DNA from: an uncultured Christensenella sp.
Lineage (GTDB): Bacteria; Bacillota; Clostridia; Christensenellales; Pumilibacteraceae
DNA length: 64,000 bases
NCBI GenBank assembly: GCA_949948895.1
Contig: CATLHE010000001.1
Coordinates: 394,776 to 458,775, forward strand
Direction: 5' to 3'
The position numbers and the translations under genes are program-made. The notes below the pieces were generated by a model, which saw only the letters and a program-made list of their open reading frames with translations, did not search any database and was not told the DNA's origin. Shown one piece after another: positions 37,596 through 46,594 of the stretch. Each line of letters opens with the position of its first letter. The stretch's first letter is position 1.

Positions 37596-40500
37596 CGCCG
37601 TCGCCCTCCGTTTTTATTTCATTGTCCGCATACGCCGTCGAACCGTCTTCCGCGTCGCACGATATACTGATATCCGCGTTATCGGCAGTCTCCGCCTGTT
37701 CCGTACAGTGACCGCCTTGCGCCGACGCTTTGGCTTTTCTATCGCTCAGCACGCGCAAAACTACCGCGAGCACGGCAAGAACGCCGCACAAAACACCCGT
37801 ACCTATCGCTCCGCCGACAAGAGCTTTTTGCCACCAAAACACCTGTTCTTTTACAACAGTATTGGCGTCGTAGCCGTTGAGCGCGCTGCTGTTAGCCAAA
37901 GAATACATATAGTAGTGCATGTTTTCGGACAAGGCTTCGCACAGCTTGGGATCGCTTTTTACTTTGCTCTTATTGTTATAGTCGGGCCAGAAATTTGTGA
38001 GAAGGCTCTCGGCATTGGAAGTCGCCATAAACGTAACGTTGTTGATTACCGCGTCTTGCGGGTTAAAGAACCGTCCGCCTACGACCATATCCGTCGATAT
38101 AAGACCTTTGTATCCCCACTCGCCGCGGAGTATATTTTTCATCAGTCCCGTGTGCGCGTTTACGCCGCACGCGCCGACGCGCGAGAACGACGACATGAGC
38201 CCTATCGCGTTTACGGTGTGACCGTCGGCGTTTACGTATTTGACGTCCTCGCTCAAGCCCTGAAACGCTCTCAGCTCAAGCTCTCTCGCCGATTGCTCTT
38301 CCATAAACTGACACAGTCCTTCGCGGTACGATTCCTGCGTATTAAACGCGAAGTGTTTTGCTGAAAGTATCGCGCCTTTTGCGAGCCCGCCGCGAACGAA
38401 TGAAGTACCCAATATATTCGTGAGCATGGGGTCTTCGCTGTAATACTCGTGATTGCGCGAGTTGAACGGCGTGCGGTGAAGATTCATACCGGGCGCCCAG
38501 ATAATGGGGTTGCGGCTCCAAAGCATATCCTCGCCGTACATTCTGCCCTGTTCTTCCAATAACTCTTTATTGAACGTAGCCGCAGTCATCGGCTCGCAAC
38601 ACATATCGCAAGACATGTACCCGTAGTTAGGATCGCTTTCGGGCACAGCCATGACGCCGCTCGACGGTGCTTTACTGCCGATAGAGCGCGTCACGTTACC
38701 GTTGGGACCGTCTATCTGCCACACTTCGGGCGCGTTCACCGACTTAAAGAGCTTACAGCTCGCGCCGCCGTACGGCGCAAACGCCCACGCTTCGTCAAAC
38801 GTGATCTGACTGACTAAATACTCCCAACGCTCGTCGTCGTATGACGCGAACTTCATTTCCGCGATGGACAGATTTTCGAGCGGATTGCCCTCGTCGTCCT
38901 CTTCGGTGGAGTGATCGACCCCGAACTTTACGTCGGACGAACCGGTGGTAAACTGATAAACGCGGCTGTCCAAATACAGATTCATCGAGCTAGGCACGTC
39001 GAGTCTGACGTACGATTTGGGAAAAGTTCCAGCCCAATCGCTGCGAGAAAGGTATGTTACCGTATTCGGTTTATAGTAGTTGTAATCCGCATCGGCAAGC
39101 TGATTGCTTACCGTCTTTCCGCTTTCGGTCACCGAAAGAAGCTCGACGTTCACGCCGTTTGTATCAAACGCTATACCGCTGTCGTTTGCGGGATGCCACG
39201 CCGCGGCTTTATCGACGGACGGCGACTCACCGACTTCCGAGTACAGTTTGGACTCGTCGACGCCCTTTTTAAGCAACACGCTGTTGAGCGCGTCGTGCGC
39301 GCCGTTGCCTACCGCAAAGTAATACGTATCGTTTTCGAGTATATACCCGCCCGTAGCGCTTCCGTTTGCGACCGTCTTATCATAGCTCGCCAAGTATTTA
39401 AGCGCAAACTCGACGGTAACCGTGCGTTCCTCGTTCGCGTCGAGCTCTGTCTTCTCAAAACCGACGAGCTGTATCGCGCTCTTTTCGACGCCGTGTTCTT
39501 TGTCGTACTCCGTGTACGGCGATTGCGCATAAACTTGAACTACCGTTTTTGCGGCGCGCTCGCCCGTATTTTTGACCGCTATATCTATCTTTGCCGTCTT
39601 GCTCTCGGTATCCACTTCGAGCGAGCCGTCTACAATCTCTTGCGTAAACGTAGAATACGACAAGCCGTAACCGAACGTATACGACACTTCGTCCTCGTAC
39701 TTCCAAAGCGAAGTCGTCGCGCCGTGCCCCTGCCCTATGGGTGAAGCCGCTCTGCCTCTGCCTTCCACGACGTCGGCATAACGCGTTTCGTAGTAATAGT
39801 AGCCCGTATACAAGCCTTCCGCAAGCACGACGTAGTGGCTGTTGTCCGCATTGTTGTAACGCGACGTATCCGACCACTCGAATTTGCCGTTGCCGCTCGG
39901 CGACGTGATACCGAAGTTTTGCGCCGCGGGCGACGCGGAAGCGTCGACCGCGTAGGTGTCGGGAAGGCTTCCCGACGGCGAAGCTTTGCCGCTTATCACG
40001 CGCGCCACGCCGTTCATTCCGTAACTGCCGGGCAATCCTATCCAAAGCACCGAATCGACGTTAGGATCGTTTTTGAGATCGTCTATCTCCATAGCTACCG
40101 CGCTGTTCACGAGCACGATAACTTTATCCGATATCTGAGCCGCGACGCTTATAAGATCGCGCTCGTCTTGCGAAAGCCCGACAGCGCTTTTCGATCCGTC
40201 GCTTTTATCCGAAACGCCGTATTCACCGGGCAGGTATTCGCGACCCTCGCCGCTAGACCTTCCCACGACGACAAAACACGCGTCGTCGTACATTTGATAC
40301 TGCCCGCATTCGGAAAGCGTGATACGCGGCTCGTTTATCGCAAAAGGCGCGCCCGAGCTTCCGTTTGCCTCGCTGCCCGCGACAAGCGAAGGAAAATTCT
40401 TGCCGCTGTACGCGTTTACGAGCGCGGGGTTTATCGTGATGTTTTGGTTTTTGAACGCGGCTTCTATCGTGATCGGAAGGGATATCTTGCCGTCCGCGGT

Positions 40501-40947
40501 CTTGACAGTTTGCTTGCGGATTGGGCTTCCGACTATCCCGCCGTAAAACGCAAGCGAAGTATCGCGAAGATTGCCGCTCTTGTCGTACGTATACGCGCGC
40601 GAGCCCAAAACGGTGACTTTTATTTCCTCGTCGGAATCGGCGGAACGAAGCGGCAGTGCGCCGTTCTCGTTTTTAAGAAGCACGCACCCCTCTTCGCCTA
40701 TTCGCTCCGCAACGTTCTTTCTCGCCGTAAGCATTTCCACGGTGTTCTCGTAATCGGACTTAAACCCGTAAGCTTCCGCACTGCCCGCAAGAGCGGTGTT
40801 CACGCCGAGCACGTTGTTTATGAGCGCGGTATAGTCGCTTATTTTGCCTATGGAGCTTGCGCCTATCAAGAGCGCGCACAAAAACGCGCACAGCACGGCA
40901 AAACCGCGAACTAAATTATACTTGTTTACTTTACTTCTCTTTTTCAT
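37582..40947 (-). CDS. GH3-family glycosidase, permuted domain order, N- and C-terminal TM anchors (cassette A)
   Basis: GCVLLKNENGALPL (GH3 C domain) and FGYGLSYSTF/Fn3-like part come first; the barrel-type part MNLHRTPFNSRNHEYYSEDPMLTN, SAKHFAFN, KGLISTDMV follows. Hydrophobic segments near both termini. Confidence 0.88.
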   Translation of the reverse strand: MKKRSKVNKYNLVRGFAVLCAFLCALLIGASSIGKISDYTALINNVLGVNTALAGSAEAYGFKSDYENTVEMLTARKNVAERIGEEGCVLLKNENGALPLRSADSDEEIKVTVLGSRAYTYDKSGNLRDTSLAFYGGIVGSPIRKQTVKTADGKISLPITIEAAFKNQNITINPALVNAYSGKNFPSLVAGSEANGSSGAPFAINEPRITLSECGQYQMYDDACFVVVGRSSGEGREYLPGEYGVSDKSDGSKSAVGLSQDERDLISVAAQISDKVIVLVNSAVAMEIDDLKNDPNVDSVLWIGLPGSYGMNGVARVISGKASPSGSLPDTYAVDASASPAAQNFGITSPSGNGKFEWSDTSRYNNADNSHYVVLAEGLYTGYYYYETRYADVVEGRGRAASPIGQGHGATTSLWKYEDEVSYTFGYGLSYSTFTQEIVDGSLEVDTESKTAKIDIAVKNTGERAAKTVVQVYAQSPYTEYDKEHGVEKSAIQLVGFEKTELDANEERTVTVEFALKYLASYDKTVANGSATGGYILENDTYYFAVGNGAHDALNSVLLKKGVDESKLYSEVGESPSVDKAAAWHPANDSGIAFDTNGVNVELLSVTESGKTVSNQLADADYNYYKPNTVTYLSRSDWAGTFPKSYVRLDVPSSMNLYLDSRVYQFTTGSSDVKFGVDHSTEEDDEGNPLENLSIAEMKFASYDDERWEYLVSQITFDEAWAFAPYGGASCKLFKSVNAPEVWQIDGPNGNVTRSIGSKAPSSGVMAVPESDPNYGYMSCDMCCEPMTAATFNKELLEEQGRMYGEDMLWSRNPIIWAPGMNLHRTPFNSRNHEYYSEDPMLTNILGTSFVRGGLAKGAILSAKHFAFNTQESYREGLCQFMEEQSARELELRAFQGLSEDVKYVNADGHTVNAIGLMSSFSRVGACGVNAHTGLMKNILRGEWGYKGLISTDMVVGGRFFNPQDAVINNVTFMATSNAESLLTNFWPDYNNKSKVKSDPKLCEALSENMHYYMYSLANSSALNGYDANTVVKEQVFWWQKALVGGAIGTGVLCGVLAVLAVVLRVLSDRKAKASAQGGHCTEQAETADNADISISCDAEDGSTAYADNEIKTEGDGDDKD

Positions 40948-40959
40948 GTGTAGTAACCG

Positions 40960-43455
40960 TTACTCCGCTTGGTTTATATCGTAATGACTGCCGAGCGAAT
41001 CGGATGCGTTTTCGGGACTGCGCATATTTATGACGGTTATGACAACGTCTCCGTCTATGGTGTATTCGGGTGAGCCGCCGTACGCGCCGACCGAGAAGTT
41101 TGCAATACTCAAATCGAAACCGCTCTTTAATGCAATCGACGATACGCTATTGAATGCGGCAAACTCGCTCGCCGTCGTATTATCGGGATCGTAATAAGAA
41201 AGCTCGGCGCTGCCTTTTACCAAATTGAGCGAGCCGCCCTGTATGCCCCAACCCTTGCTCTTTACGATGAGTTTTCCCGCTATTCCGCCCTCTTCGCTTC
41301 CGACGGTGACGGTAACCGCTTGCAACGCGCCGCAATTATCGCCAGGTGCAGCAGTAATATCGAGCGTGCCGTACACGTTTACGGCTACCGATTGCAAAGC
41401 TCCGTTACTACTATTGGGTGCTACGGTTATATTCAGATTACCATATACGTCAACAGTAGAAGCTCCGCCCCAGCTGATTATCCCCGCCGCAAAATTGTTT
41501 ATCTCCAAGGTTCCGTGCTCTCCAACCTCAACTTTGTCGCCCCCTCTATGAAGCGAAATACCGCAGTTACCGGAACCGTTTTGAGTAATGGTTAGTTTTC
41601 CGCTGAGAATCTTATAATCGAGGTCGCGATTACCGTCACTGTTTATACCCTCTGAGGTAGTAGTTATATTAACGTTGGGCTGAACGGTGTTTTCCGCATT
41701 GCCTACTATTAGTTTGTTATTTTCTCCGTTGCTTCCGACGGCTATCCTCGGAAGATCCGCGTCGCTTTCTATTATCAATACCGTACCTATGGAAACAGAG
41801 TCGGTAACGGTGAGCTTGCCCTCGCCCGCGATCTTGAGATTATGGTCCACACCCCATTCGTCCGCAAATGTCAAAGTCGAAATCGTAGCGTCGCCGTCTA
41901 CGCTCAATATCACGTGCTCGTCGCGCGTTGTTATAGATAGCGCGCCGCTGTAATTGTCGGTCACGCGGATAATAAACTCTTGCTTTACGGGATCGTACGT
42001 AATGCCATTGTCGAGATTTTCCTCTTTATAGCAATCCGCGACCTCATACTTCGTTCCGTTTACTATCACATACCTATTGCCGAAATAACCTACTTCGCTA
42101 CCGCGCGTACCGCAGTCGTTGTCGCACACCCTGTAAAATTTATTATCGGTCGTATCGAACTCCGTTTTATCTTTGCCGTACGCGTGACCGAGCGCGGTGA
42201 TTATGCCGTCGGTATATTTGTCTCCGCATTCACATTCGTGATCGGTATGCCCGTCCGCCGTACACGTGGGTGCAACGACCGTTTCGGTATAGTCGTGATC
42301 GGCTTGGGTGCTTTCTATCTTGCCGTCGCAAACCGAGCAGTTGTGCCAATGCTTGCCGTCGTCCTTTTGCCACGCCGTTTCCGCGGTATGGGCGGATTCC
42401 GTGCTATCTATCTTGTTTCCGCACACCGAGCAGTTGTGCCAATGCTTACCGCCGTCCTTTTGCCATACCGTTTCCGCCGTATGCTCACCCGTAGCGGGTA
42501 TAACGACCGAACCGGATATGACCTGCGTGCAAGCCGCATCCGAATAATATACGCCGCTCTTTTCCCAATACTCGATATTGCCGTCCGCGCCGCAAGTCGC
42601 TTCTTTGCGCTCGTGATGAACGACTACGCCGAGTTGCGGTATCTCTGTATTTTCGTTGCGCGTCTCGCCGCACTCGCATTCTTCGTGCTTGACGCCGGGC
42701 GAAGTCGTTGTGGCTTCGGTATCAATCGTCCATTCAAATTCGTGATCGGCTTCCGTGCTTTCTATCTTATTGCCGCACACCGAGCAGTTGTGCCAATGCT
42801 TGCCGTCGCCCTTTTGCCACGCCGACGCCGCCGTATGCTCGCCCGTAGGCTGTAAAACAGTATCTTCGAGATTTATCTCGTGCTTACCCTCTGCGTCCGA
42901 ATAGTACTTTGTGCCGTCGGTATAATAGGCTATATTGCCCGCTGTATTGCAGGTAGGCGCTTGCGCGGGCACCAAAGTCAGCCCCGGCGCGGGCGTGCCG
43001 CTGCCCGTCGGCGGCACGGTTTCGGGAACGGTCGCGAAACCGCATTCGCATTCTTTATGCCGCGAGCCCGACTGCGTTTCGGTCGGCACTCTGTCGTATA
43101 TCCAATCGCCGTCTAGATCGTGCGCTTCTTTTTGCGTAGCGGGCAGCGTGCAGACCGTGCAAACTTTCCAGTGCCCACTCTCGTCGTCGTATTCGAAATC
43201 GCCCGCGGTATGTCCGTCGGGATCGATCCTCACGCTTCCGAGTGTTATCTCGTTTTTACCGTCCTTATCCGAGTAATATTTTACTCCGTCGGTATAATAA
43301 CCGCTATGCCCGGGCTGTGTGCAGGTTTGCGGCACGGGTTCTACGTAACGAATGGTTTTGCCGTCTTTATCGCCGCATGCGGCGAGCCCCGCGCAAGCGG
43401 AAAGCCCCATTACCGCAGCAAGCGCCGCGGTGACAATACGTTTGTTTCTCATCAT
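40960..43455 (-). CDS. Large surface lipoprotein with Cys-rich repeats and Cthe_2159-like beta-helix C-terminus
   Basis: Lipobox LAAC; four HW(H/K)xCxxC repeats and three HxECECG motifs; C-terminal short-strand repeats (LTFADEWGVDHNLKIAGEGKLTVTDSVSIG...). Confidence 0.72.
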   Translation of the reverse strand: MMRNKRIVTAALAAVMGLSACAGLAACGDKDGKTIRYVEPVPQTCTQPGHSGYYTDGVKYYSDKDGKNEITLGSVRIDPDGHTAGDFEYDDESGHWKVCTVCTLPATQKEAHDLDGDWIYDRVPTETQSGSRHKECECGFATVPETVPPTGSGTPAPGLTLVPAQAPTCNTAGNIAYYTDGTKYYSDAEGKHEINLEDTVLQPTGEHTAASAWQKGDGKHWHNCSVCGNKIESTEADHEFEWTIDTEATTTSPGVKHEECECGETRNENTEIPQLGVVVHHERKEATCGADGNIEYWEKSGVYYSDAACTQVISGSVVIPATGEHTAETVWQKDGGKHWHNCSVCGNKIDSTESAHTAETAWQKDDGKHWHNCSVCDGKIESTQADHDYTETVVAPTCTADGHTDHECECGDKYTDGIITALGHAYGKDKTEFDTTDNKFYRVCDNDCGTRGSEVGYFGNRYVIVNGTKYEVADCYKEENLDNGITYDPVKQEFIIRVTDNYSGALSITTRDEHVILSVDGDATISTLTFADEWGVDHNLKIAGEGKLTVTDSVSIGTVLIIESDADLPRIAVGSNGENNKLIVGNAENTVQPNVNITTTSEGINSDGNRDLDYKILSGKLTITQNGSGNCGISLHRGGDKVEVGEHGTLEINNFAAGIISWGGASTVDVYGNLNITVAPNSSNGALQSVAVNVYGTLDITAAPGDNCGALQAVTVTVGSEEGGIAGKLIVKSKGWGIQGGSLNLVKGSAELSYYDPDNTTASEFAAFNSVSSIALKSGFDLSIANFSVGAYGGSPEYTIDGDVVITVINMRSPENASDSLGSHYDINQAE
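42312..42840. repeat. Intragenic near-identical repeats encoding DGKHWHNCSVCGNKI
   Basis: Three copies of (c)accgagcagttgtgccaatgctt(g/a)ccg(t/c)cg(t/c)ccttttgcca(c/t)(g/a)ccg near 42325, 42425 and 42780. Confidence 0.85.
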
Positions 43456-43506
43456 TTCCTCCCGAATATCATAAGTTACGGACTCGACCTTAAAAGATCG
43501 AGATAT

Positions 43507-46500
43507 CTACACTTTTCCGCTTTGTCTCAGCACCCCGTTATTTTCTATCGTGAGATGGAGTTCCCACGTAGCGGGTTCCCAAGGCTCCAAGCCGCACTTG
43601 TACCCGTCCACGACCAAAAGTCCGTTGTTCACGAGTTTTGCGTACTCGTCGCCGCCGCCCTTGGTCCAGCACTGAATGGGTACGTCGCAGTTTTTAAACA
43701 CCAATTTCGCAGAATCGGTCACCGTTATCACCTCGTCGCCACTCTCGGCGTTTATGCCGCGTCCCATGGTGTCTGAGTTCTTCCAATCCTGACCGTTCTC
43801 GATAACGATGTCGCAGTTTTGCGCAGTGACTATCGCGCCGCGCTCCAACGCCAATACGCCGCTTCTGCACATTGCGCGCATGTAAATACTTCCGCCGTTG
43901 AGAAGCATATTTTGCACTTTTGCGGCGTAGTTCACGTCCCACCACGAATTGAAGAACGTATTTACAAGCTCGATACTTCCCACGTCGTAGCGTCCGCTTA
44001 CGGTGCGTATCGTAACGGGATTGAGCGCTTCTATGCAATACCCGCTGTCGGCGGTTATTTTAAGCGCGCCCGCGTCGACCGTAACGTCGCCCCGTCTTAT
44101 GCCCGCGCTGTCCACCGAGCCGCTATCGACACGGATATCGGTAACGCCGCCGTTAAATACCATTTGACGGTTCACCGACTTATCGTCGGCGTCTTTCGCG
44201 TCGTCGCCCGTAATGCCGTACGCGCTCGCTTCTATAACAACCGCGCCGTCGTTTACGGTAAAGCTTTGATCTTTGTCGCCTTTGAGATAGACGCCGTTCA
44301 AAAAGCCTTTTGCGGTAAGCGTGCCGTCAACAACGATATCGCCCTGAGTAACGACCGCCGTCTTTTTGCTCGCGGTGTTCCCGACATATACGATATTGAG
44401 TTTGCCGCCGTTTACTATTTCGAGCGACGCGCATACAAGGCTGTCGTCGTCGGTCGCGTTATAAGTAAAGAGATTGACCGTCGCGCCGTCCACTGTGAGC
44501 TTGCCGCCTGCGTAAATATTGCCGTAAACGTTTACCGTGCCGTCACCCGTTATCAAAATATCCGAATTGGTGCGCACCGTGCCGCGGTTTCTCATAAAGT
44601 CGCGTATCACGTTGTTTATGCTCGACTCGCCCGTCGCCGTCACGGTAAGCTTGCCTATGCCGCCGTCGGTGACGAATATGCCGTCTATGGACGCGCCGTC
44701 CATCGTAACGTCGTACGAATTGTCGGCGTTTCGCACGACCGTATAGCCGTCGCCCTCCAATGACGGAACGCTCGCGCTGAACGTGTTGCCGTTTACATAC
44801 AGCTTATCGCCGAACGCGTTGGCATCGTTATCCTCGATCTTTTCAAGCGCGAGAGCGTATCTGAACTCGCCCGTCGAAAACTCGACCGCGCCGTCGTCTC
44901 TGTTTACAGGCGGATAAATGCCGTATACTACGCTGTCGCGATCGTGATACCATTCCGCCGACTTGACCAAAGAGAACAGAGCGGAAGCCGCGGGTCTTTG
45001 ACCTTCTTCGCCGTAAATATCGGTGCGGGCTATCGCGCGCGTCACCGAATACTCCGCCGTTCCCGCAAGCTGTATCGTACCGTCGAACACAGTAACGCAT
45101 ACGGGCGAATCGTAATCGAAAATATCGGTTACCGCGACCGATACGATATAGCGGTCGCCGTCTGCCGCCTTGACAGGCGCTACGTCGTACTTTTCCTTAT
45201 CCCCGACCGTGATGTAGGCTTTTAAAAGTCCGAAGTCTTCGGCTGCATCAAACTCGAACACGAGCGAGGGCACGCCGCTTTGAATAGCGAGCGAAGGCAC
45301 CGTCTGCCAAGTGAATCCATCTACAGGTTTATCGAAGTTGTGAAGCGTGATACCGTCGCGAAGCCACCAATCGGTGTGGTAAACGTTTTCGCCCGCGCCG
45401 CCTCGCGACGCAAAAATCAAGCTGTTTGCTGCGGCGCTCGGCGTGATCGACGCTCCCGCATTTTTCGCAGTGACGAGCATGCTTGCCGCCAAATGATTCA
45501 CAGCTCTCGCGCCGTAATCGGTTTTGTCGCCCGATTTTATTACAAGCTCTTCCAAGTAATTCGCCGCGTCAAACTCGATATTGCTATCGCTTATCGATAT
45601 GGCGAGTTTCCGTCCAAATGCCGAATAGCTTATAGGATAAACGAACAGGTTTCCGCCGTTTACCTTTTCTTTATCGGATACGGTTGCGCCGTCTACCGTG
45701 ATCGAATCGATATCCGAAGCCGTCTTGACGCAAACGGCGATACCGTCGCCCACTCTGAGATTTACGCCGTAGCCGCTTACCGTTTTTACAGGCATATCCG
45801 CGTGTTTCGGTTTTCCTTTTTCGGGATCGGGCGGCGTAGGTATATCGGGATCGCTCGGCGTTACCGACGACGAATAACTGTAATAGGGCGCGACGTCGTT
45901 CATGAAATCGGTGTATAACATATCCGAATGAAGAACGCGCTCGCCGTCCGTGCGCTCCACGGAGACCGTGCGGCCTTTGACGTACCTATCGAACTCCGCT
46001 TCGCTTTCGGCTACGCTCGCAAGATCGAGCTTGTAGCTTGCCGAGCTCGAAAGCTTCCAAGAATAAACATTTCCCTCGCCCGTGATAAACGCGCCGTATA
46101 TCGATTCTTCGCCGCGAACTGGATCGGAAAGCGTGACGGAAAATTTCTCTTCGTCCGTCTCTATGTACTCGAACGTTCCGTACGCCGTAGCCTCGAGCTT
46201 GGCAAGATCGACGTTAGCCGACTGCGACACTATCCTTACCGTGATCGATACGGAATACTCGTAAGTGTAGTCGCGCTTGAGCCTGAGCCGCTGATACGGC
46301 GTGTAACGCGCTCCAATGTCGGTAACGGTATTCAGAGGATAAACGCTTGAAGTGTAAATATACGTATTGCCGTCGTCATCAAGCTCGCCCACAAGCTCGA
46401 TATCGTTTGTGAGCGTCACGTTCTCCGACTCATTGGATTCAAACAGCCCGATCAGCTCGCTGCGTTTGCCGTTGTCTTTTTTGTCTCCGTCGTCTTTCTT

Positions 46501-46587
46501 ATCGCATGCGACAAAAGCAAACCCGAAAAGAGCAAGCGCAACGGCGACTATGACAGTGTACAGTATTTTTGACCCGTGTCTTTTCAT
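43507..46587 (-). CDS. Large surface lipoprotein, cassette B: paralog of 35340..36050 plus long beta-helix-like C-terminus
   Basis: Lipobox FVAC; KRSELIGLFESNE, QRLRLKRDYTYEY, FSVTLSDPVRGEE; later G-x-L-T-V/I-x repeats resembling Cthe_2159-type domains. Confidence 0.72.
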   Translation of the reverse strand: MKRHGSKILYTVIVAVALALFGFAFVACDKKDDGDKKDNGKRSELIGLFESNESENVTLTNDIELVGELDDDGNTYIYTSSVYPLNTVTDIGARYTPYQRLRLKRDYTYEYSVSITVRIVSQSANVDLAKLEATAYGTFEYIETDEEKFSVTLSDPVRGEESIYGAFITGEGNVYSWKLSSSASYKLDLASVAESEAEFDRYVKGRTVSVERTDGERVLHSDMLYTDFMNDVAPYYSYSSSVTPSDPDIPTPPDPEKGKPKHADMPVKTVSGYGVNLRVGDGIAVCVKTASDIDSITVDGATVSDKEKVNGGNLFVYPISYSAFGRKLAISISDSNIEFDAANYLEELVIKSGDKTDYGARAVNHLAASMLVTAKNAGASITPSAAANSLIFASRGGAGENVYHTDWWLRDGITLHNFDKPVDGFTWQTVPSLAIQSGVPSLVFEFDAAEDFGLLKAYITVGDKEKYDVAPVKAADGDRYIVSVAVTDIFDYDSPVCVTVFDGTIQLAGTAEYSVTRAIARTDIYGEEGQRPAASALFSLVKSAEWYHDRDSVVYGIYPPVNRDDGAVEFSTGEFRYALALEKIEDNDANAFGDKLYVNGNTFSASVPSLEGDGYTVVRNADNSYDVTMDGASIDGIFVTDGGIGKLTVTATGESSINNVIRDFMRNRGTVRTNSDILITGDGTVNVYGNIYAGGKLTVDGATVNLFTYNATDDDSLVCASLEIVNGGKLNIVYVGNTASKKTAVVTQGDIVVDGTLTAKGFLNGVYLKGDKDQSFTVNDGAVVIEASAYGITGDDAKDADDKSVNRQMVFNGGVTDIRVDSGSVDSAGIRRGDVTVDAGALKITADSGYCIEALNPVTIRTVSGRYDVGSIELVNTFFNSWWDVNYAAKVQNMLLNGGSIYMRAMCRSGVLALERGAIVTAQNCDIVIENGQDWKNSDTMGRGINAESGDEVITVTDSAKLVFKNCDVPIQCWTKGGGDEYAKLVNNGLLVVDGYKCGLEPWEPATWELHLTIENNGVLRQSGKV

Positions 46588-46594
46588 GTCTACC

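Noticed and set aside
39835-40914. 359-aa plus-strand ORF (others at 38911, 43819, 50933, 34016)
   Set aside because: All are antisense to the GH3/surface-protein genes with shadow-like composition.
42312-42840. CRISPR-like repeats
   Set aside because: Repeats are in frame within a lipoprotein gene and encode conserved HWHNCSVCGNKI modules.
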